This document shows, piece after piece, positions 1 to 9,102 of a stretch of 64,000 nt of DNA. Under the pieces are notes generated by a model. It was given only the letters and a program-made list of their open reading frames with translations. It was not told the DNA's origin and made no database searches. Origin of the DNA: G965230065 sp965230065 (GTDB lineage Bacteria > Bacteroidota > Bacteroidia > Cytophagales > Cyclobacteriaceae); contig OZ245942.1 of NCBI GenBank assembly GCA_965230065.1, forward strand, positions 2,542,001 through 2,606,000, read 5' to 3'. Position 1 is the stretch's first letter; every line of letters begins with the position of its first letter. A program made the translations under genes and the position numbers.

Positions 1-83
1 CCAAACGGAACAATCAGGCCTGCCAGCCCTCCGGCATGGCAAAAGATTACCCATTGTTTTTCGTTGAATGTAGAGTCTGTCAT
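1..83 (-). CDS. N-terminus of a DUF4870-type small membrane protein (partial)
   Basis: Read leftward from the ATG at 83, 27 codons run off the window edge. The visible residues include a K-Q-W-V-I-F-C-H stretch followed by a glycine-rich hydrophobic segment (AGGLAGLIVPF). This resembles the start of DUF4870/Tic20-like proteins, which open with a short polar tail, a conserved His and the first membrane helix. Only the N-terminus is present, so the family call rests on this short match. It is divergent from the copper-protein gene that follows. Confidence 0.45.
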   Translation of the reverse strand, partial: MTDSTFNEKQWVIFCHAGGLAGLIVPF

Positions 84-106
84 GATTGGTTAGAAGTGTA
101 GCGTCA

Positions 107-175
107 AGCTATTAGCTTTTAGCCACAAGCTATGCTTAGCTTAGGGCTTACAGCTAGTGACCTGAAGCTGATTTT
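107..175. repeat. AGCT-word repeat, intergenic
   Basis: The stretch between the divergent genes is built from variants of AAGCTATTAGC / TTAGCTT / GCTTACAGC, giving several overlapping imperfect inverted matches. It resembles the other short-word quasi-palindromes in this window (near 6.6, 16.3, 17.1, 40.8 and 54.4 kb) but is less regular. No coding potential is seen. Confidence 0.4.
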
Positions 176-300
176 ATATACTTTACAAAATGCTACAATT
201 TAACACAATACACACTTATCCATCAACTTTTACAAAAATTTGTTGCAAATTCGTTATGTTTCGAATATTGTTATCAAATGGTTTAATTCCTTCTAAAAGC

Positions 301-1398
301 ATGCATCGTTTTCTTATTTTATTATTGCTCCTTTTTACAACCCTTGGGTTTTCAACAGTTAAAGACCACTCTTCTGGTATCCAGGAAGAAAGAAATATCG
401 TCATCAAAGCCATTTCAGGCCTTCAATATGATGTGGTGAGGTTTGCTGTGAAGCCTGGCGAAACGGTCAATATCACGCTGATTAATACCGATGAAATGTC
501 GCACAATATGCTCATCACCGAACCAGGTCAGCGTGAAGCGGTAGTAAGCCTGGCTGCAGCTATGGGAGACAGGGGGCCTGCCAAAGGTTATGTGCCCGAA
601 ACGGAAAAAATACTGGCAGCCATTCCTGTTTTGGAACCGGGAAAGCAGAAAAGTATGCAATTTCAAGCACCCGAACAGGAAGGAGTTTATCCGTATGTTT
701 GCACCTATCCGGGGCATGGCATGGTGATGTACGGGGCCATATATGTTACCAACAACCAGTTGCCACCGTTGGCATCCGACCAGCACATACCACCCCAACG
801 CAGGGAAGCAGAAACACCCACAGCGAAAGAATCGGGGCATCCGTGGTCTGAGATGCTCCCTACGATGTACCGAACGTTTATGCCTGATACTGGCCCGGCC
901 AGTATAGCCGTGGGCATGCTGGGCGACATCAGTTATTGCTGGGATGCCGGGCAGTGCCGCCTTCGGTATGCCTGGAAAGGCGGCTTTATTGATCTTACCC
1001 GCCATTGGTCAGGCAAAGGAAAAGAAAGAGCTGATATTGTGGGTATGGTTTTCTATCGCGACCATACTGATTTCCCATTTCGTATTGGCAATAAAGAACA
1101 TATTCCTGAAGTGAAATATTTAGGATATAGTATGAAAAATCGCTATCCTACTTTCAAATACATGTTGGATGGCGTGGAAGTAAGCGAACGCATTATTCCC
1201 ACTTTTGAAAAGCCTGGCTTTAAAAGAATATTATCTTTCAAAAACCTGAACCAAAGCCTGTGGTTTTTAAAAGATGATGCCAATGCTGTGAATTATTACA
1301 GTAACCGTGGCCAGTGGAACGGCAACTCTCTGATGCTTTCGCCCCAGGAAGCGCAGGAGTTTATCATTACCATTACTGAAATAAGCGAAGAGATATAA
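301..1398 (+). CDS. Exported blue (type 1) copper protein, auracyanin/azurin-like, with extra C-terminal domain
   Basis: The 365-residue product begins with a clear signal peptide (MHRF then a leucine-rich core). An in-frame start 37 codons upstream would bury this signal, so the ATG at 301 is preferred. Residues about 30-150 form a cupredoxin domain. Type 1 copper ligands fit H68 in SHNM, then C134, H139 and M143 in the CTYPGHGMVM stretch, with azurin spacing (Cys+5 His, +9 Met). Residues about 190-365 form a second domain (GDISYCWDAGQCRLRYAWKG) that I associate from memory with copper and cytochrome proteins of planctomycetes and verrucomicrobia. The likely role is periplasmic electron transfer. 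The next gene starts one base after its stop, so the two probably work together. The partner redox enzyme is not evident. Confidence 0.8.
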   Translation: MHRFLILLLLLFTTLGFSTVKDHSSGIQEERNIVIKAISGLQYDVVRFAVKPGETVNITLINTDEMSHNMLITEPGQREAVVSLAAAMGDRGPAKGYVPETEKILAAIPVLEPGKQKSMQFQAPEQEGVYPYVCTYPGHGMVMYGAIYVTNNQLPPLASDQHIPPQRREAETPTAKESGHPWSEMLPTMYRTFMPDTGPASIAVGMLGDISYCWDAGQCRLRYAWKGGFIDLTRHWSGKGKERADIVGMVFYRDHTDFPFRIGNKEHIPEVKYLGYSMKNRYPTFKYMLDGVEVSERIIPTFEKPGFKRILSFKNLNQSLWFLKDDANAVNYYSNRGQWNGNSLMLSPQEAQEFIITITEISEEI

Positions 1399-1399
1399 A

Positions 1400-2869
1400 A
1401 TGAAAGTATATTATTTTACCATGATACTCGGCGTACTCGGGTGGATGGGTTGTCAACCGGCAGAAGAAGAAAGGCTGAGCGATTTTTATACCGTAGAAAA
1501 TATTGAGTTACCCGAAGGGTTGATGCCGGAGGTGGGGGGTATGGATTTTATGCCTGACGGACGTTTCATTGCCTGCTTTCACCGCGGTGAAATCATGACA
1601 TATGATGCTGCCACCCAAGAATGGAAAGTATTTGCCGAAGGATTGCACGACCCCTTAGGCGTTATTGCAATTAACAATCGGGAAGCATTAGTAATGCAAC
1701 GTCCTGAACTTACAAAACTGGTAGACCGCGATGGCGATGGCGTGGCAGAAGAGTATTTGGTAGCCACCGATGATTTTGGTATATCGGGCAACTACCACGA
1801 GTTTGCGTACGGCCCCGAACCTGACGGGCAGGGCAATTATTTCATTTCCCTGAACTGTGCGTCCGGCAATGCCGGCATTTGGGAAGAAACCCGGGGATTA
1901 TACAACCCTTTGGGGCGGGAAGGTAAAATGTACTCTCCTGTGCCACATCGGGGATGGGTACTGCAACTGGACCCATCAGGCAAGTTAACTCCCTGGGCAG
2001 GTGGTTTCCGTTCGCCAAACGGGCTGGGTTTTGACCTGGAAGGCAATTTATTTGTAACCGATAACCAGGGTGACTGGCTGGGAACCAGTAAGCTTTACCA
2101 TGTAGAAAAAGATAATTTTTACGGTCACCCTTCCAGCCTGGTGTGGCAACCCGACTGGGACGTTGCTCCGCTTTCACTCTCTCCCGCTACCCTCGACAGC
2201 CTACGCACCAAAGCAGCCGTACTTTTTCCCCACAGCATCATGGCCGATTCGCCCACACAACCACTTTGCATTCCTGAAAACGTAAACTTTGGCCCTTTTG
2301 CCGGGCAATTTTTGGTGGGTGAGATGGATTTTCCACGCATTATGCGCGTGATGCTCGAGAAAGTAAATGGGCAATACCAGGGCGCCTGTGTATCATTTAT
2401 GGACTCTACAGGACTTACAATGGGCAACAACCGTTTAGTTTTTGCACCAGATGGCAGCCTTTGGGTTGGCAAATCGCAATATGTATGGGCCGGTGCGCGT
2501 GGTATCCAACGCATTGTTTTCAATGGAGGTGCGCCTATGGATGTACTCAAGATGAGTATTACCAAAAACGGCTTCGACCTCACCTTTACCCGCCCGGTAG
2601 ACAAGTCCCTGGCTGGTAATCCTGAAAACTACCAGTTGCAACGGTATTATTATGAATACCATATTGACTACGGCTCTGATCGCATGGATATGACTGATCT
2701 CAATGTGAAAGCTATAAATATTTCAGAAGATGGTAAAACCGTTTCCCTTACTTTGTCGGAGATATTGCCTGGCTTTGTATATGACTTGGCGATCCAGAAT
2801 GTAAAAAGTGAAAAAGGTGTGATTTTAAAAAACAATCGCTTGTTTTACAATGCCAATCAGGTATTATAA
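1400..2869 (+). CDS. Beta-propeller lipoprotein, glucose/sorbosone-dehydrogenase-like
   Basis: The 489-residue protein has a lipoprotein signal with a Cys in WMGCQ at residues 16-20. The body carries repeated propeller phrases (GGMDFMPDGRF, RSPNGLGFDLEGNLFVTDNQGDW, NRLVFAPDGSLWVG) like the PQQ-dependent sugar dehydrogenase-type propellers of PVC bacteria (DUF7133-like). A DRDGDGVAEEY loop looks calcium-binding. It is spaced one base from the upstream copper protein, so an operon is very likely, and electron donation to that cupredoxin is a reasonable inference. The residues needed for true PQQ catalysis cannot be confirmed by eye, so the substrate is unknown. Confidence 0.65.
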   Translation: MKVYYFTMILGVLGWMGCQPAEEERLSDFYTVENIELPEGLMPEVGGMDFMPDGRFIACFHRGEIMTYDAATQEWKVFAEGLHDPLGVIAINNREALVMQRPELTKLVDRDGDGVAEEYLVATDDFGISGNYHEFAYGPEPDGQGNYFISLNCASGNAGIWEETRGLYNPLGREGKMYSPVPHRGWVLQLDPSGKLTPWAGGFRSPNGLGFDLEGNLFVTDNQGDWLGTSKLYHVEKDNFYGHPSSLVWQPDWDVAPLSLSPATLDSLRTKAAVLFPHSIMADSPTQPLCIPENVNFGPFAGQFLVGEMDFPRIMRVMLEKVNGQYQGACVSFMDSTGLTMGNNRLVFAPDGSLWVGKSQYVWAGARGIQRIVFNGGAPMDVLKMSITKNGFDLTFTRPVDKSLAGNPENYQLQRYYYEYHIDYGSDRMDMTDLNVKAINISEDGKTVSLTLSEILPGFVYDLAIQNVKSEKGVILKNNRLFYNANQVL

Positions 2870-2872
2870 AAA

Positions 2873-2900
2873 AATAGCCCCATCCGAAAACAGGGCTATT
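2873..2900. terminator. Hairpin after the copper/propeller operon
   Basis: A perfect 8-bp stem (AATAGCCC / GGGCTATT) with a 12-base loop begins just after the stop codon at 2869. The A-run on its left gives a good U-tract only for leftward transcripts, so it may act in both directions. From here to about 3180 I see only short unconvincing reading frames and no RNA gene. Confidence 0.55.
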
Positions 2901-3177
2901 ATCACGACTACTGAGGCAAATTTAATCTGGCGATTAGGTTGCCATTCTTCCTCAAGCTATTTGCGCTGGGGATGCCCTGCCATTGAAAGAAAGGTGGATG
3001 CCCAACACCAACGGCAAGGCAACTCCCCTAAACGCATGGGTTTCATGGCCAGCGGTTATACCGAGGCTATTGCTATCCTATAAGCAAATATTGTACTAAT
3101 TTTATATTTTTATCTATTTAACGGCAAATTTATTGTACTTTTTTAATAATATAGCATTGAAAATTCCAAAGGGGCAC

Positions 3178-3209
3178 AAAAAAACCGGACAAGCCCTGCC
3201 TGTCCGGTT
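3178..3209 (-). terminator. Intrinsic terminator of rho
   Basis: AACCGGACA (3183-3191) pairs perfectly with TGTCCGGTT (3201-3209) around a 9-base loop. On the minus strand it is followed by a run of T residues. It lies 28 bases past the rho stop codon. Confidence 0.85.
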
Positions 3210-3236
3210 CAATGAATTTAATAAAAAATAATCGTT

Positions 3237-4925
3237 TTACCCGTTCATAGAAACGAGGAACTCGTCGTTGTTGCGGGTACCTTTCATTTTTTGCAACAAG
3301 AACTCAATCGCTTCGTTGGAGGTCATGTCTGCCATGAATTTTCGCAATATCCACACCCTGGATAATTCTTCCTTATCCATCAGCAGGTCTTCACGGCGTG
3401 TGCCTGAAGCAGGTACATCAATAGCAGGGTATACACGGCGGTTAGAAAGTTTCCTGTCAAGCTGCAATTCCATGTTACCTGTTCCCTTGAATTCTTCAAA
3501 TATAACTTCGTCCATTTTAGATCCGGTTTCAATAAGTGCGGTGGCAATGATGGTCAAAGACCCTCCATGTTCCACGTTACGGGCAGCACCGAAAAAGCGT
3601 TTGGGTTTGTGCAGGGCATTGGCATCCACACCCCCTGAAAGTATTTTTCCCGATGAAGGAACGGTAGCATTATAAGCGCGGGCCAAACGGGTAATAGAGT
3701 CAAGCAGGATCACCACATCGTGGCCACATTCTACCATGCGCTTGGCTTTTTCCAATACAATGCTGGATACTTTCACGTGTTTTTCAGCCTGTTCGTCAAA
3801 AGTAGAGGCAACCACCTCGGCTTTTACACTCCGTGCCATGTCGGTTACTTCTTCAGGGCGCTCGTCAATCAACAATACGATGAGGTAACACTCAGGATGG
3901 TTTTCGGCAATGGCATTGGCGATTTCTTTTAGCAATACCGTTTTACCGGTTTTAGGCTGTGCCACAATCATGCCCCGCTGCCCTTTTCCTATGGGCGAAA
4001 ACAAATCCATAATCCGGGTAGAAAAATTGCCCGATTTGGTAGATAAATTTAGCCTTTGGTCAGGAAAAAGAGGGGTTAAATATTCAAAAGGAACACGGTC
4101 GCGGATTTCTTCGGTAGTCTTTCCGTTAACAGATTCAACACGAAGCAAGGCAAAATATTTTTCTCCTTCTTTCGGCGGCCTGATTTGTCCTTTTACATTA
4201 TCTCCTGTTTTCAGGCCAAAAAGCTTGATTTGCGAGGGAGAAACATAAATATCATCAGGGCTGGCCAGGTAGTTATAATCTGAAGAACGCAGGAAACCGT
4301 AACCATCCTGCATTATTTCCAGCACACCATCGTTCACAATCAGCCCATCAAAATCTTTGATGTTTGTAGAAGTCCCGTTCCCGTTACTTCTTCTTTGGTC
4401 CTGGCGCTCAGAACGATCCTGTCTTTCAGGGCGGTCCTTACGGTCCGAACGCTCCTGCCTGTTATCTTTCTTAGGTGAAGGCGAGGCTTTGTCTTTGTCC
4501 TTATCCTTGTCTTTGTCCTTATCCTTACTATCTTTATCAGCAGGTGCTTTTTGATCTACTTCAAGGTTAAAAGAGTCTAAGAGTTCGTTAGTTGTAGTCG
4601 GTTCCTCAGACGTATCTTTCTTTTCTTTCGACTCTTTTGTTGTTTGATCTGTAACGTTTTCACGTTTCACGCGAGGGCGTTTTTGCTCTTCTGAAGATGA
4701 AGGTTTGGTGTTTCGTGTAGTTTTTTTGCTTGAACTCTTGCTGGGTTTATCCTTACTTTCTTTTTTCTTGGGAAGTTCTTTTTCAGGAATAACAGCTTGT
4801 TGGTCCAGTATTTTATAGATGAGCTCCTTTTTGGGAAGCTTTTTATAATTCTTTACATTTAATTCTTCGGCAATTTCTCTCAGTTCAGATAGCAATCTGA
4901 CTTGTAATTCCTCAATGTTATACAT
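3237..4925 (-). CDS. rho: Transcription termination factor Rho
   Basis: The 562-residue RNA-dependent helicase has a Rho_N helix-loop domain at about 1-45, then a long charged region (about 50-190), the cold-shock-like RNA-binding domain (about 195-270) and the RecA-type ATPase. The Walker A loop lies near residues 320-327 (AQPKTGKTVLL) and Walker B near VVILLDSITRLARAY. The closing R-loop region GGSLTIIATALIETGSKMD is intact. The insertion is rich in Lys, Ser, Asp and Glu and contains a DK dipeptide run. Such insertions are known in Bacteroidota Rho and probably add RNA binding or phase separation. A good terminator follows. It is divergent from serS. Confidence 0.97.
   Translation of the reverse strand: MYNIEELQVRLLSELREIAEELNVKNYKKLPKKELIYKILDQQAVIPEKELPKKKESKDKPSKSSSKKTTRNTKPSSSEEQKRPRVKRENVTDQTTKESKEKKDTSEEPTTTNELLDSFNLEVDQKAPADKDSKDKDKDKDKDKDKASPSPKKDNRQERSDRKDRPERQDRSERQDQRRSNGNGTSTNIKDFDGLIVNDGVLEIMQDGYGFLRSSDYNYLASPDDIYVSPSQIKLFGLKTGDNVKGQIRPPKEGEKYFALLRVESVNGKTTEEIRDRVPFEYLTPLFPDQRLNLSTKSGNFSTRIMDLFSPIGKGQRGMIVAQPKTGKTVLLKEIANAIAENHPECYLIVLLIDERPEEVTDMARSVKAEVVASTFDEQAEKHVKVSSIVLEKAKRMVECGHDVVILLDSITRLARAYNATVPSSGKILSGGVDANALHKPKRFFGAARNVEHGGSLTIIATALIETGSKMDEVIFEEFKGTGNMELQLDRKLSNRRVYPAIDVPASGTRREDLLMDKEELSRVWILRKFMADMTSNEAIEFLLQKMKGTRNNDEFLVSMNG
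4480..4545 (-). repeat. Asp-Lys dipeptide repeat inside rho
   Basis: Tandem GAC/GAT-AAG/AAA codons (about seven DK pairs) form a low-complexity tract in the rho insertion. As hexamer repeats these are prone to expansion and contraction, so the tract length may vary between strains. Confidence 0.8.
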
Positions 4926-5255
4926 AATGACTAATACAGTAAGTGGGGCTAAAAGTTATTTAGCAATTGTTTGAATAATTTGGAAAGATCAATGAAAATC
5001 TAGGCAATTTAAAAAAGCTTATACAGCGAAAAGAAGCGTACCATTGAAAGAAAAGCGTCCTGCTGCTGGTTTGATGCTACAATAATATATCTAGCAATAG
5101 TAATTACCAAGAAAATTAATACGATTTTCTTACTTAATAGGTTATAAAATACACGCAAAAAGTTTTCTTCTCAGAAAATAGAGCACTTCAAACTGTGTAG
5201 GCTTGTTGAAATTATAAATAATTATATACTTCGCTAAAGTAAACGAAAATAAAGA
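4926..5255. promoter_or_regulatory. Divergent rho/serS promoter region
   Basis: This 330-bp AT-rich gap holds the promoters of two divergent housekeeping genes. For serS, TTG at 5203-5205 is followed after 19 bases by TATACTTC (5225-5232). This matches the Bacteroidota -33/-7 pattern imperfectly (6 of 8 at the -7 element). No element for rho was clear. No reading frame or RNA gene was seen. Confidence 0.4.
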
Positions 5256-6530
5256 ATGTTACAAATATCATACCTCAAAGAAAACAAGCAGGCAGCAGTT
5301 GAAGGTTTGCAAAAACGAAATATTGCGGATGCTGGGCAAAAAATTGATGAAGTACTGAATGTAGACCAAAAAAGGCGGGAAACCCAGGCGCAACTGGATG
5401 AAACGCTGGCTACGGCCAATGCTGCTGCCAAAGAAATCGGGCAACTCATGCGCGAGGGCAAAAAAGCGGAAGCCGAAACCGCTAAGCAAAAAACGGCCAA
5501 ACTGAAAGAAACTTCCAAGAGCTTGAGCGAAGCGTTGAAGCAATATGAAGAAAATCTCACGCTTTTGTTGTATAACCTCCCCAACATTCCGCATGCCGAT
5601 GTGCCGAAAGGAAAAGGAGAAGATGATAATGAGGTTGTGGAGCAGAAAGGTGAATTACCAAAATTATCTTCAAAAGTTTTGGCACATTGGGATTTGGCCA
5701 AAAAGTATGACCTCATAGATTTTGAACTGGGCAATAAAATTACCGGCGCGGGTTTTCCGGTTTATAAAGGAAAGGGCGCCCGTTTGCAACGTGCCATGGT
5801 TAACTATTTTTTGGATGAAGCTCTGAAAGCCGGGTATTTTGAAATGCAGCCCCCGGTTGTCATCAACGAAGATTCCGGCTATGGTACCGGACAATTGCCC
5901 GACAAAGAAGGGCAAATGTACCATATTTCTGATAGCGATTTGTACCTGATTCCAACGGCTGAGGTGCCCATCACCAATTTGTACCGCAATGAAATCATAA
6001 AGTCAGAAGATTTGCCCATCAAAAATGTAGCGTACACGCCTTGTTTCCGGCGGGAAGCCGGTTCCTGGGGAGCGCACGTGCGTGGGCTGAACCGCCTGCA
6101 CCAGTTTGATAAAGTGGAAGTAGTGCAGATACAGCATCCTGACCACTCATACAAAGCCCTGGAAGAAATGGTGCAGCATGTACGCCAGCTCATTGAGCAA
6201 CTGGAACTTCCTTACCGTATTCTCAGGCTATGCGGGGGCGACATGGGCTTTACCGCCTCGCTCACGTACGATTTTGAAGTATACTCTGCTGCCCAGGAAA
6301 AATGGCTGGAAGTAAGCTCTGTAAGTAACGTTGAAACCTACCAGGCCAACCGCTTAAAGTTGCGGTTTAAAAACGAACATAATAAAACACAACTGCTGCA
6401 TACGCTCAACGGGAGTGCCCTCGCCCTGCCCCGCATTTTAGCAGCCATATTGGAAAATAACCAGACGGATGAAGGTATTCGTATTCCTAAAGTCTTGGTG
6501 CCGTATACAGGGTTTGAGTTGATTAATTAG
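5256..6530 (+). CDS. serS: Seryl-tRNA synthetase
   Basis: The 424-residue class II synthetase charges tRNA-Ser. Residues 1-110 form the long antiparallel coiled-coil arm that grips the tRNA (alternating Lys/Glu/Ala/Leu heptads). The catalytic domain carries motif 2 near residue 264 (FRREAGSWGAHVRGLNRLHQF) and motif 3 near residue 384 (NGSALALPRILAAILENNQ). The TAEVPITN substrate loop is present. Length is normal. It is a single-gene unit, followed by a repeat hairpin. Confidence 0.98.
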   Translation: MLQISYLKENKQAAVEGLQKRNIADAGQKIDEVLNVDQKRRETQAQLDETLATANAAAKEIGQLMREGKKAEAETAKQKTAKLKETSKSLSEALKQYEENLTLLLYNLPNIPHADVPKGKGEDDNEVVEQKGELPKLSSKVLAHWDLAKKYDLIDFELGNKITGAGFPVYKGKGARLQRAMVNYFLDEALKAGYFEMQPPVVINEDSGYGTGQLPDKEGQMYHISDSDLYLIPTAEVPITNLYRNEIIKSEDLPIKNVAYTPCFRREAGSWGAHVRGLNRLHQFDKVEVVQIQHPDHSYKALEEMVQHVRQLIEQLELPYRILRLCGGDMGFTASLTYDFEVYSAAQEKWLEVSSVSNVETYQANRLKLRFKNEHNKTQLLHTLNGSALALPRILAAILENNQTDEGIRIPKVLVPYTGFELIN

Positions 6531-6570
6531 GAGATGAAGTTTAGTGTTTTTTGTTTAAAGTTCTGATAGT

Positions 6571-6710
6571 AGCAGTAGGCAGCGGCAGTTATTTAGTCCA
6601 CAGTCCACAGTAGCGTAGTCGAAAGTCTATAGTCCTTAAAATTACTGTGGACTATGGACTTTCGACTATAAAACTATGGACTTAAAAACCTGCCAACTGC
6701 CGCTACCTCC
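6571..6710. repeat. Large quasi-palindromic intergenic element
   Basis: Outer arms AGCGGCAGTT (6581-6590) and AACTGCCGCT (6695-6704) are perfectly complementary. Inside them, 6616-6635 and 6649-6668 pair over 20 bp with one mismatch. The arms are themselves made of repeated words (GTCCACA, GTCCATAGT, GACTATGGACT). It lies between the convergent ends of serS and a glycosyltransferase gene, so it can act as a two-way terminator. Confidence 0.75.
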
Positions 6711-6716
6711 TGAAAC

Positions 6717-7415
6717 CTACAATTTATCCTGATGCATGAGTGTTTTGTACGTCTTAATCATCAGTTGTTGCGGACAGTTGAGAAAGAACATGGTGAAAAT
6801 GGTAAGGTTGGCAAAGTTTACACGCAAATAGCTGTTCTGTTCATATTTGCGTACTGAGATTAACGCTGCTTTGGGTATTACCCTGAAACTAGCTATCTGC
6901 CTGACCCGCATGATAAACTCATAATCTTCCATAATTTGGTAATCTTCCTTGTACCCGTTAAGGTCTTCAAAAAGCGTTTTTGAGATATAAAGCGTTTGGT
7001 CGCCTCCCCGGCACATGATGCGGTTGAACCTTGAAAAAAACGCATTGAAGCGCAGCAATAAGCTATCAGAAGCAAATTTTGTACGGTAAGAGCCTACCGG
7101 ATATCCTGCCTGAATGTTTTTGAGAATATCCTCAGCGTAAGTAGCAGGGGGCAGGGTATCGGCATGTACGAAATACAAAACGTCCCCTTTGGCCTGGCGG
7201 GCCCCAAAGTTCATTTGCACTGCCCTTCCTTTTTCAGAAGAGGTGTACACCTGTGCGCCTGCCTCTTTGGCTACTTCAACGGTATCGTCAATACTTTCAG
7301 CATCCACCACAATGATTTCTGCCAGAAGAGAATTTCCATAATGCTGCACATGCGTAATCAATTTTTTAATACATTTTGCTTCATTATAGGTTGGGATAAT
7401 GACACTGATCTTCAT
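6717..7415 (-). CDS. Family 2 glycosyltransferase (TIGR04283-like)
   Basis: The 232-residue protein is a GT-A fold enzyme. The start ISVIIPTYNEAKCI is the nucleotide-sugar site, EIIVVDAESIDDT the first acidic motif, and VHADTLPP (about residues 83-90) the DxD-like metal site. GRAVQMNFGA, GGDQTLYI and MEDYEFIMRVRQ match the TIGR04283 subfamily, often found near radical-SAM/selenium-associated genes. No such neighbours are seen here. There is no signal peptide, but a hydrophobic C-terminal stretch (LTIFTMFFLNCPQQL) may touch the membrane. Sugar donor and acceptor are unknown. Confidence 0.85.
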   Translation of the reverse strand: MKISVIIPTYNEAKCIKKLITHVQHYGNSLLAEIIVVDAESIDDTVEVAKEAGAQVYTSSEKGRAVQMNFGARQAKGDVLYFVHADTLPPATYAEDILKNIQAGYPVGSYRTKFASDSLLLRFNAFFSRFNRIMCRGGDQTLYISKTLFEDLNGYKEDYQIMEDYEFIMRVRQIASFRVIPKAALISVRKYEQNSYLRVNFANLTIFTMFFLNCPQQLMIKTYKTLMHQDKL

Positions 7416-7589
7416 GTAATGATCTGATTTTTGTTTAAAAGTTGAAGAGTATACTTACGCAGTAAATTTTGTTTTTGGATTCAGTATTACTGAAAAAATG
7501 TAATCATACTGACAAAAGGCGGTTGTAAAAATCCAGATAACGGAATATTTCGTATCAAATACATGTATCCTTAAAAATATGAAAACAAT

Positions 7590-8336
7590 ATGAAAATTCT
7601 GACTTTACTTATATGCGCTTTCTTATTTGTTAATCATTTTGCTACTGCTGTTATTTCACATGAGCTATGGGATGAGCTTTTGAAAAAGCACGTAACGGCA
7701 GATGGCGTCGTTGACTACGAAGGCTTTGTAAAAGATAAAAAGCAAGTTAACGAATATTTGGAATATCTAAACCAAAATCCGCCCCAGGAAAATTGGAGCA
7801 GGGAGGAAAAAATGGCTTTTTGGATCAATGTATACAATGTGGCTACGGTGAAATTAATCGTAGACAACTATCCGGTAGAAAGCATCCAGGACTTACAGCC
7901 CACTTTAAAAATACCTTTCATTCATGACGTTTGGCATAAGGAGTTTTTTGAAATTGGCGGTGAAGATAGAAGCCTGGACGAAGTGGAACATGGCATACTG
8001 CGAAAGGAGTTTAATGAGCCTCGTATCCACTTTGGCGTTAACTGTGCTTCTATTTCCTGTCCGAAACTCCTGAATGAAGCTTACACAGCTGAAAAACTGG
8101 ATGAGCAACTGGACAAACAAGCCCGGTATTTTATCAATACTGACCGTTACAATCAAATAGCTCCTAATAACATAAAAATCTCTAAAATCTTCAGATGGTT
8201 CACTGGTGATTTCACCGAAAACGGCAGCCTCATCGATTTTTTGAATCAATACACAGAAGTAACAATCAATGAAGATGCAGAGGTTGACTACCTGGATTAT
8301 AACTGGGGCTTGAACAATAAACTGGGAGAAGAGTAA
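7590..8336 (+). CDS. Exported DUF547 protein
   Basis: The 248-residue protein has a signal peptide (MKILTLLICAFLFVNHFATA). It shows the DUF547 signatures: KMAFWINVYNVATVKLIVDNYP, a HGILRKEF segment and FGVNCASISCPKL with two conserved cysteines. DUF547 proteins are widespread and of unknown biochemical role; a papain/transglutaminase-like fold has been suggested. It is monocistronic and ends inside a perfect palindrome shared with the convergent gene. Confidence 0.85.
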   Translation: MKILTLLICAFLFVNHFATAVISHELWDELLKKHVTADGVVDYEGFVKDKKQVNEYLEYLNQNPPQENWSREEKMAFWINVYNVATVKLIVDNYPVESIQDLQPTLKIPFIHDVWHKEFFEIGGEDRSLDEVEHGILRKEFNEPRIHFGVNCASISCPKLLNEAYTAEKLDEQLDKQARYFINTDRYNQIAPNNIKISKIFRWFTGDFTENGSLIDFLNQYTEVTINEDAEVDYLDYNWGLNNKLGEE

Positions 8337-8369
8337 TGTAATACTAAATTGCAATTTAGTATTACATTA
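8334..8369. terminator. Perfect 36-bp palindrome shared by two convergent stop codons
   Basis: Positions 8334-8369 equal their own reverse complement throughout, centred on ATTGCAAT. The palindrome contains the DUF547 stop codon on the plus strand and the stop and last codons of the glycosylase gene on the minus strand. It likely terminates both transcripts. Confidence 0.8.
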
Positions 8370-9042
8370 GGTTCAGCCTGTTTTTCACTTTTTCACTTTC
8401 CAGTTCCCTCAGTGCATCTTTGGCAATCCACCGGGCGGCGCGGTACGGTTGCCGATTGATTTTTTCTGCTGTTTCAATGGCTTTTTCATGCAAAAAAGAG
8501 TTCCGTTTTCCCAATTGCCGTAACGCCCAGTTTACTGCTTTTTTTACAAAATTCCGCTCATCATAGGCTTCGGCTGCTATGCGTTCAAAAAAAGGGAGGA
8601 AAGTTTCATCTTTCGCTTTTTTGTGATGCACCGTAATGTAGGCCATCATAGAAAACCCGGCACGCTTTACAAACTCTGCTTCACGATGGCTCCAGGCTAA
8701 TGCCTTTGTTATGGCATGAGGGGTGCGCGAAAACAGGTTACTGCACACCTGATCGCACACATCCCAGGCGTTGAAATCAGCTACCCAATCTTCCATTTGT
8801 TCAGGCGTAACTTCCTGAGGCCTGTCTACCAAAGATGCCAATATCCTGGCTTCGTGCATTTCAGTATTCCAAAGCTGCAAAGCGAGCGCATGATCTTTTC
8901 CAATGCTTTTGGCAAACTTTCTTAAATCGGGCATAGGGATACCGTAAGCTTTTGAGGTAGGAATGCCAAAACACTGCATCTTTTCCAGATGGGCTTCATC
9001 ACCCATTTCTTGTAATTTTTCACTAACTTTTGAGAGCATCAT
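8362..9042 (-). CDS. DNA alkylation repair glycosylase, AlkD family
   Basis: The 226-residue all-helical HEAT-like repeat protein is the usual AlkD length. It probably removes bulky or positively charged alkylated bases. Key residues of Bacillus cereus AlkD (W109, D113, W187) have counterparts at W93 and D97 (NAWDVCDQV) and about W172 (AVNWALRQLGKRN). The AYGIPMPDLRKFAK entry and RQPYRAARWIAKDALREL end match the family. It is transcribed alone, convergent with the DUF547 gene. Confidence 0.9.
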   Translation of the reverse strand: MMLSKVSEKLQEMGDEAHLEKMQCFGIPTSKAYGIPMPDLRKFAKSIGKDHALALQLWNTEMHEARILASLVDRPQEVTPEQMEDWVADFNAWDVCDQVCSNLFSRTPHAITKALAWSHREAEFVKRAGFSMMAYITVHHKKAKDETFLPFFERIAAEAYDERNFVKKAVNWALRQLGKRNSFLHEKAIETAEKINRQPYRAARWIAKDALRELESEKVKNRLNLM

Positions 9043-9102
9043 TCCCTTTTCAGGTTAAAGTACAAATTCATCCGGCCATATTGATGAAATACACAGGAGA
9101 TT

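Noticed and set aside
2850..3083. 77-codon plus-strand frame after the propeller gene
   Set aside because: It overlaps the end of the real gene in another frame, crosses a hairpin and shows no family resemblance.
4357..4554. Ser-Leu repeat frame on the plus strand
   Set aside because: It is the antisense image of the Asp-Lys repeat in rho.
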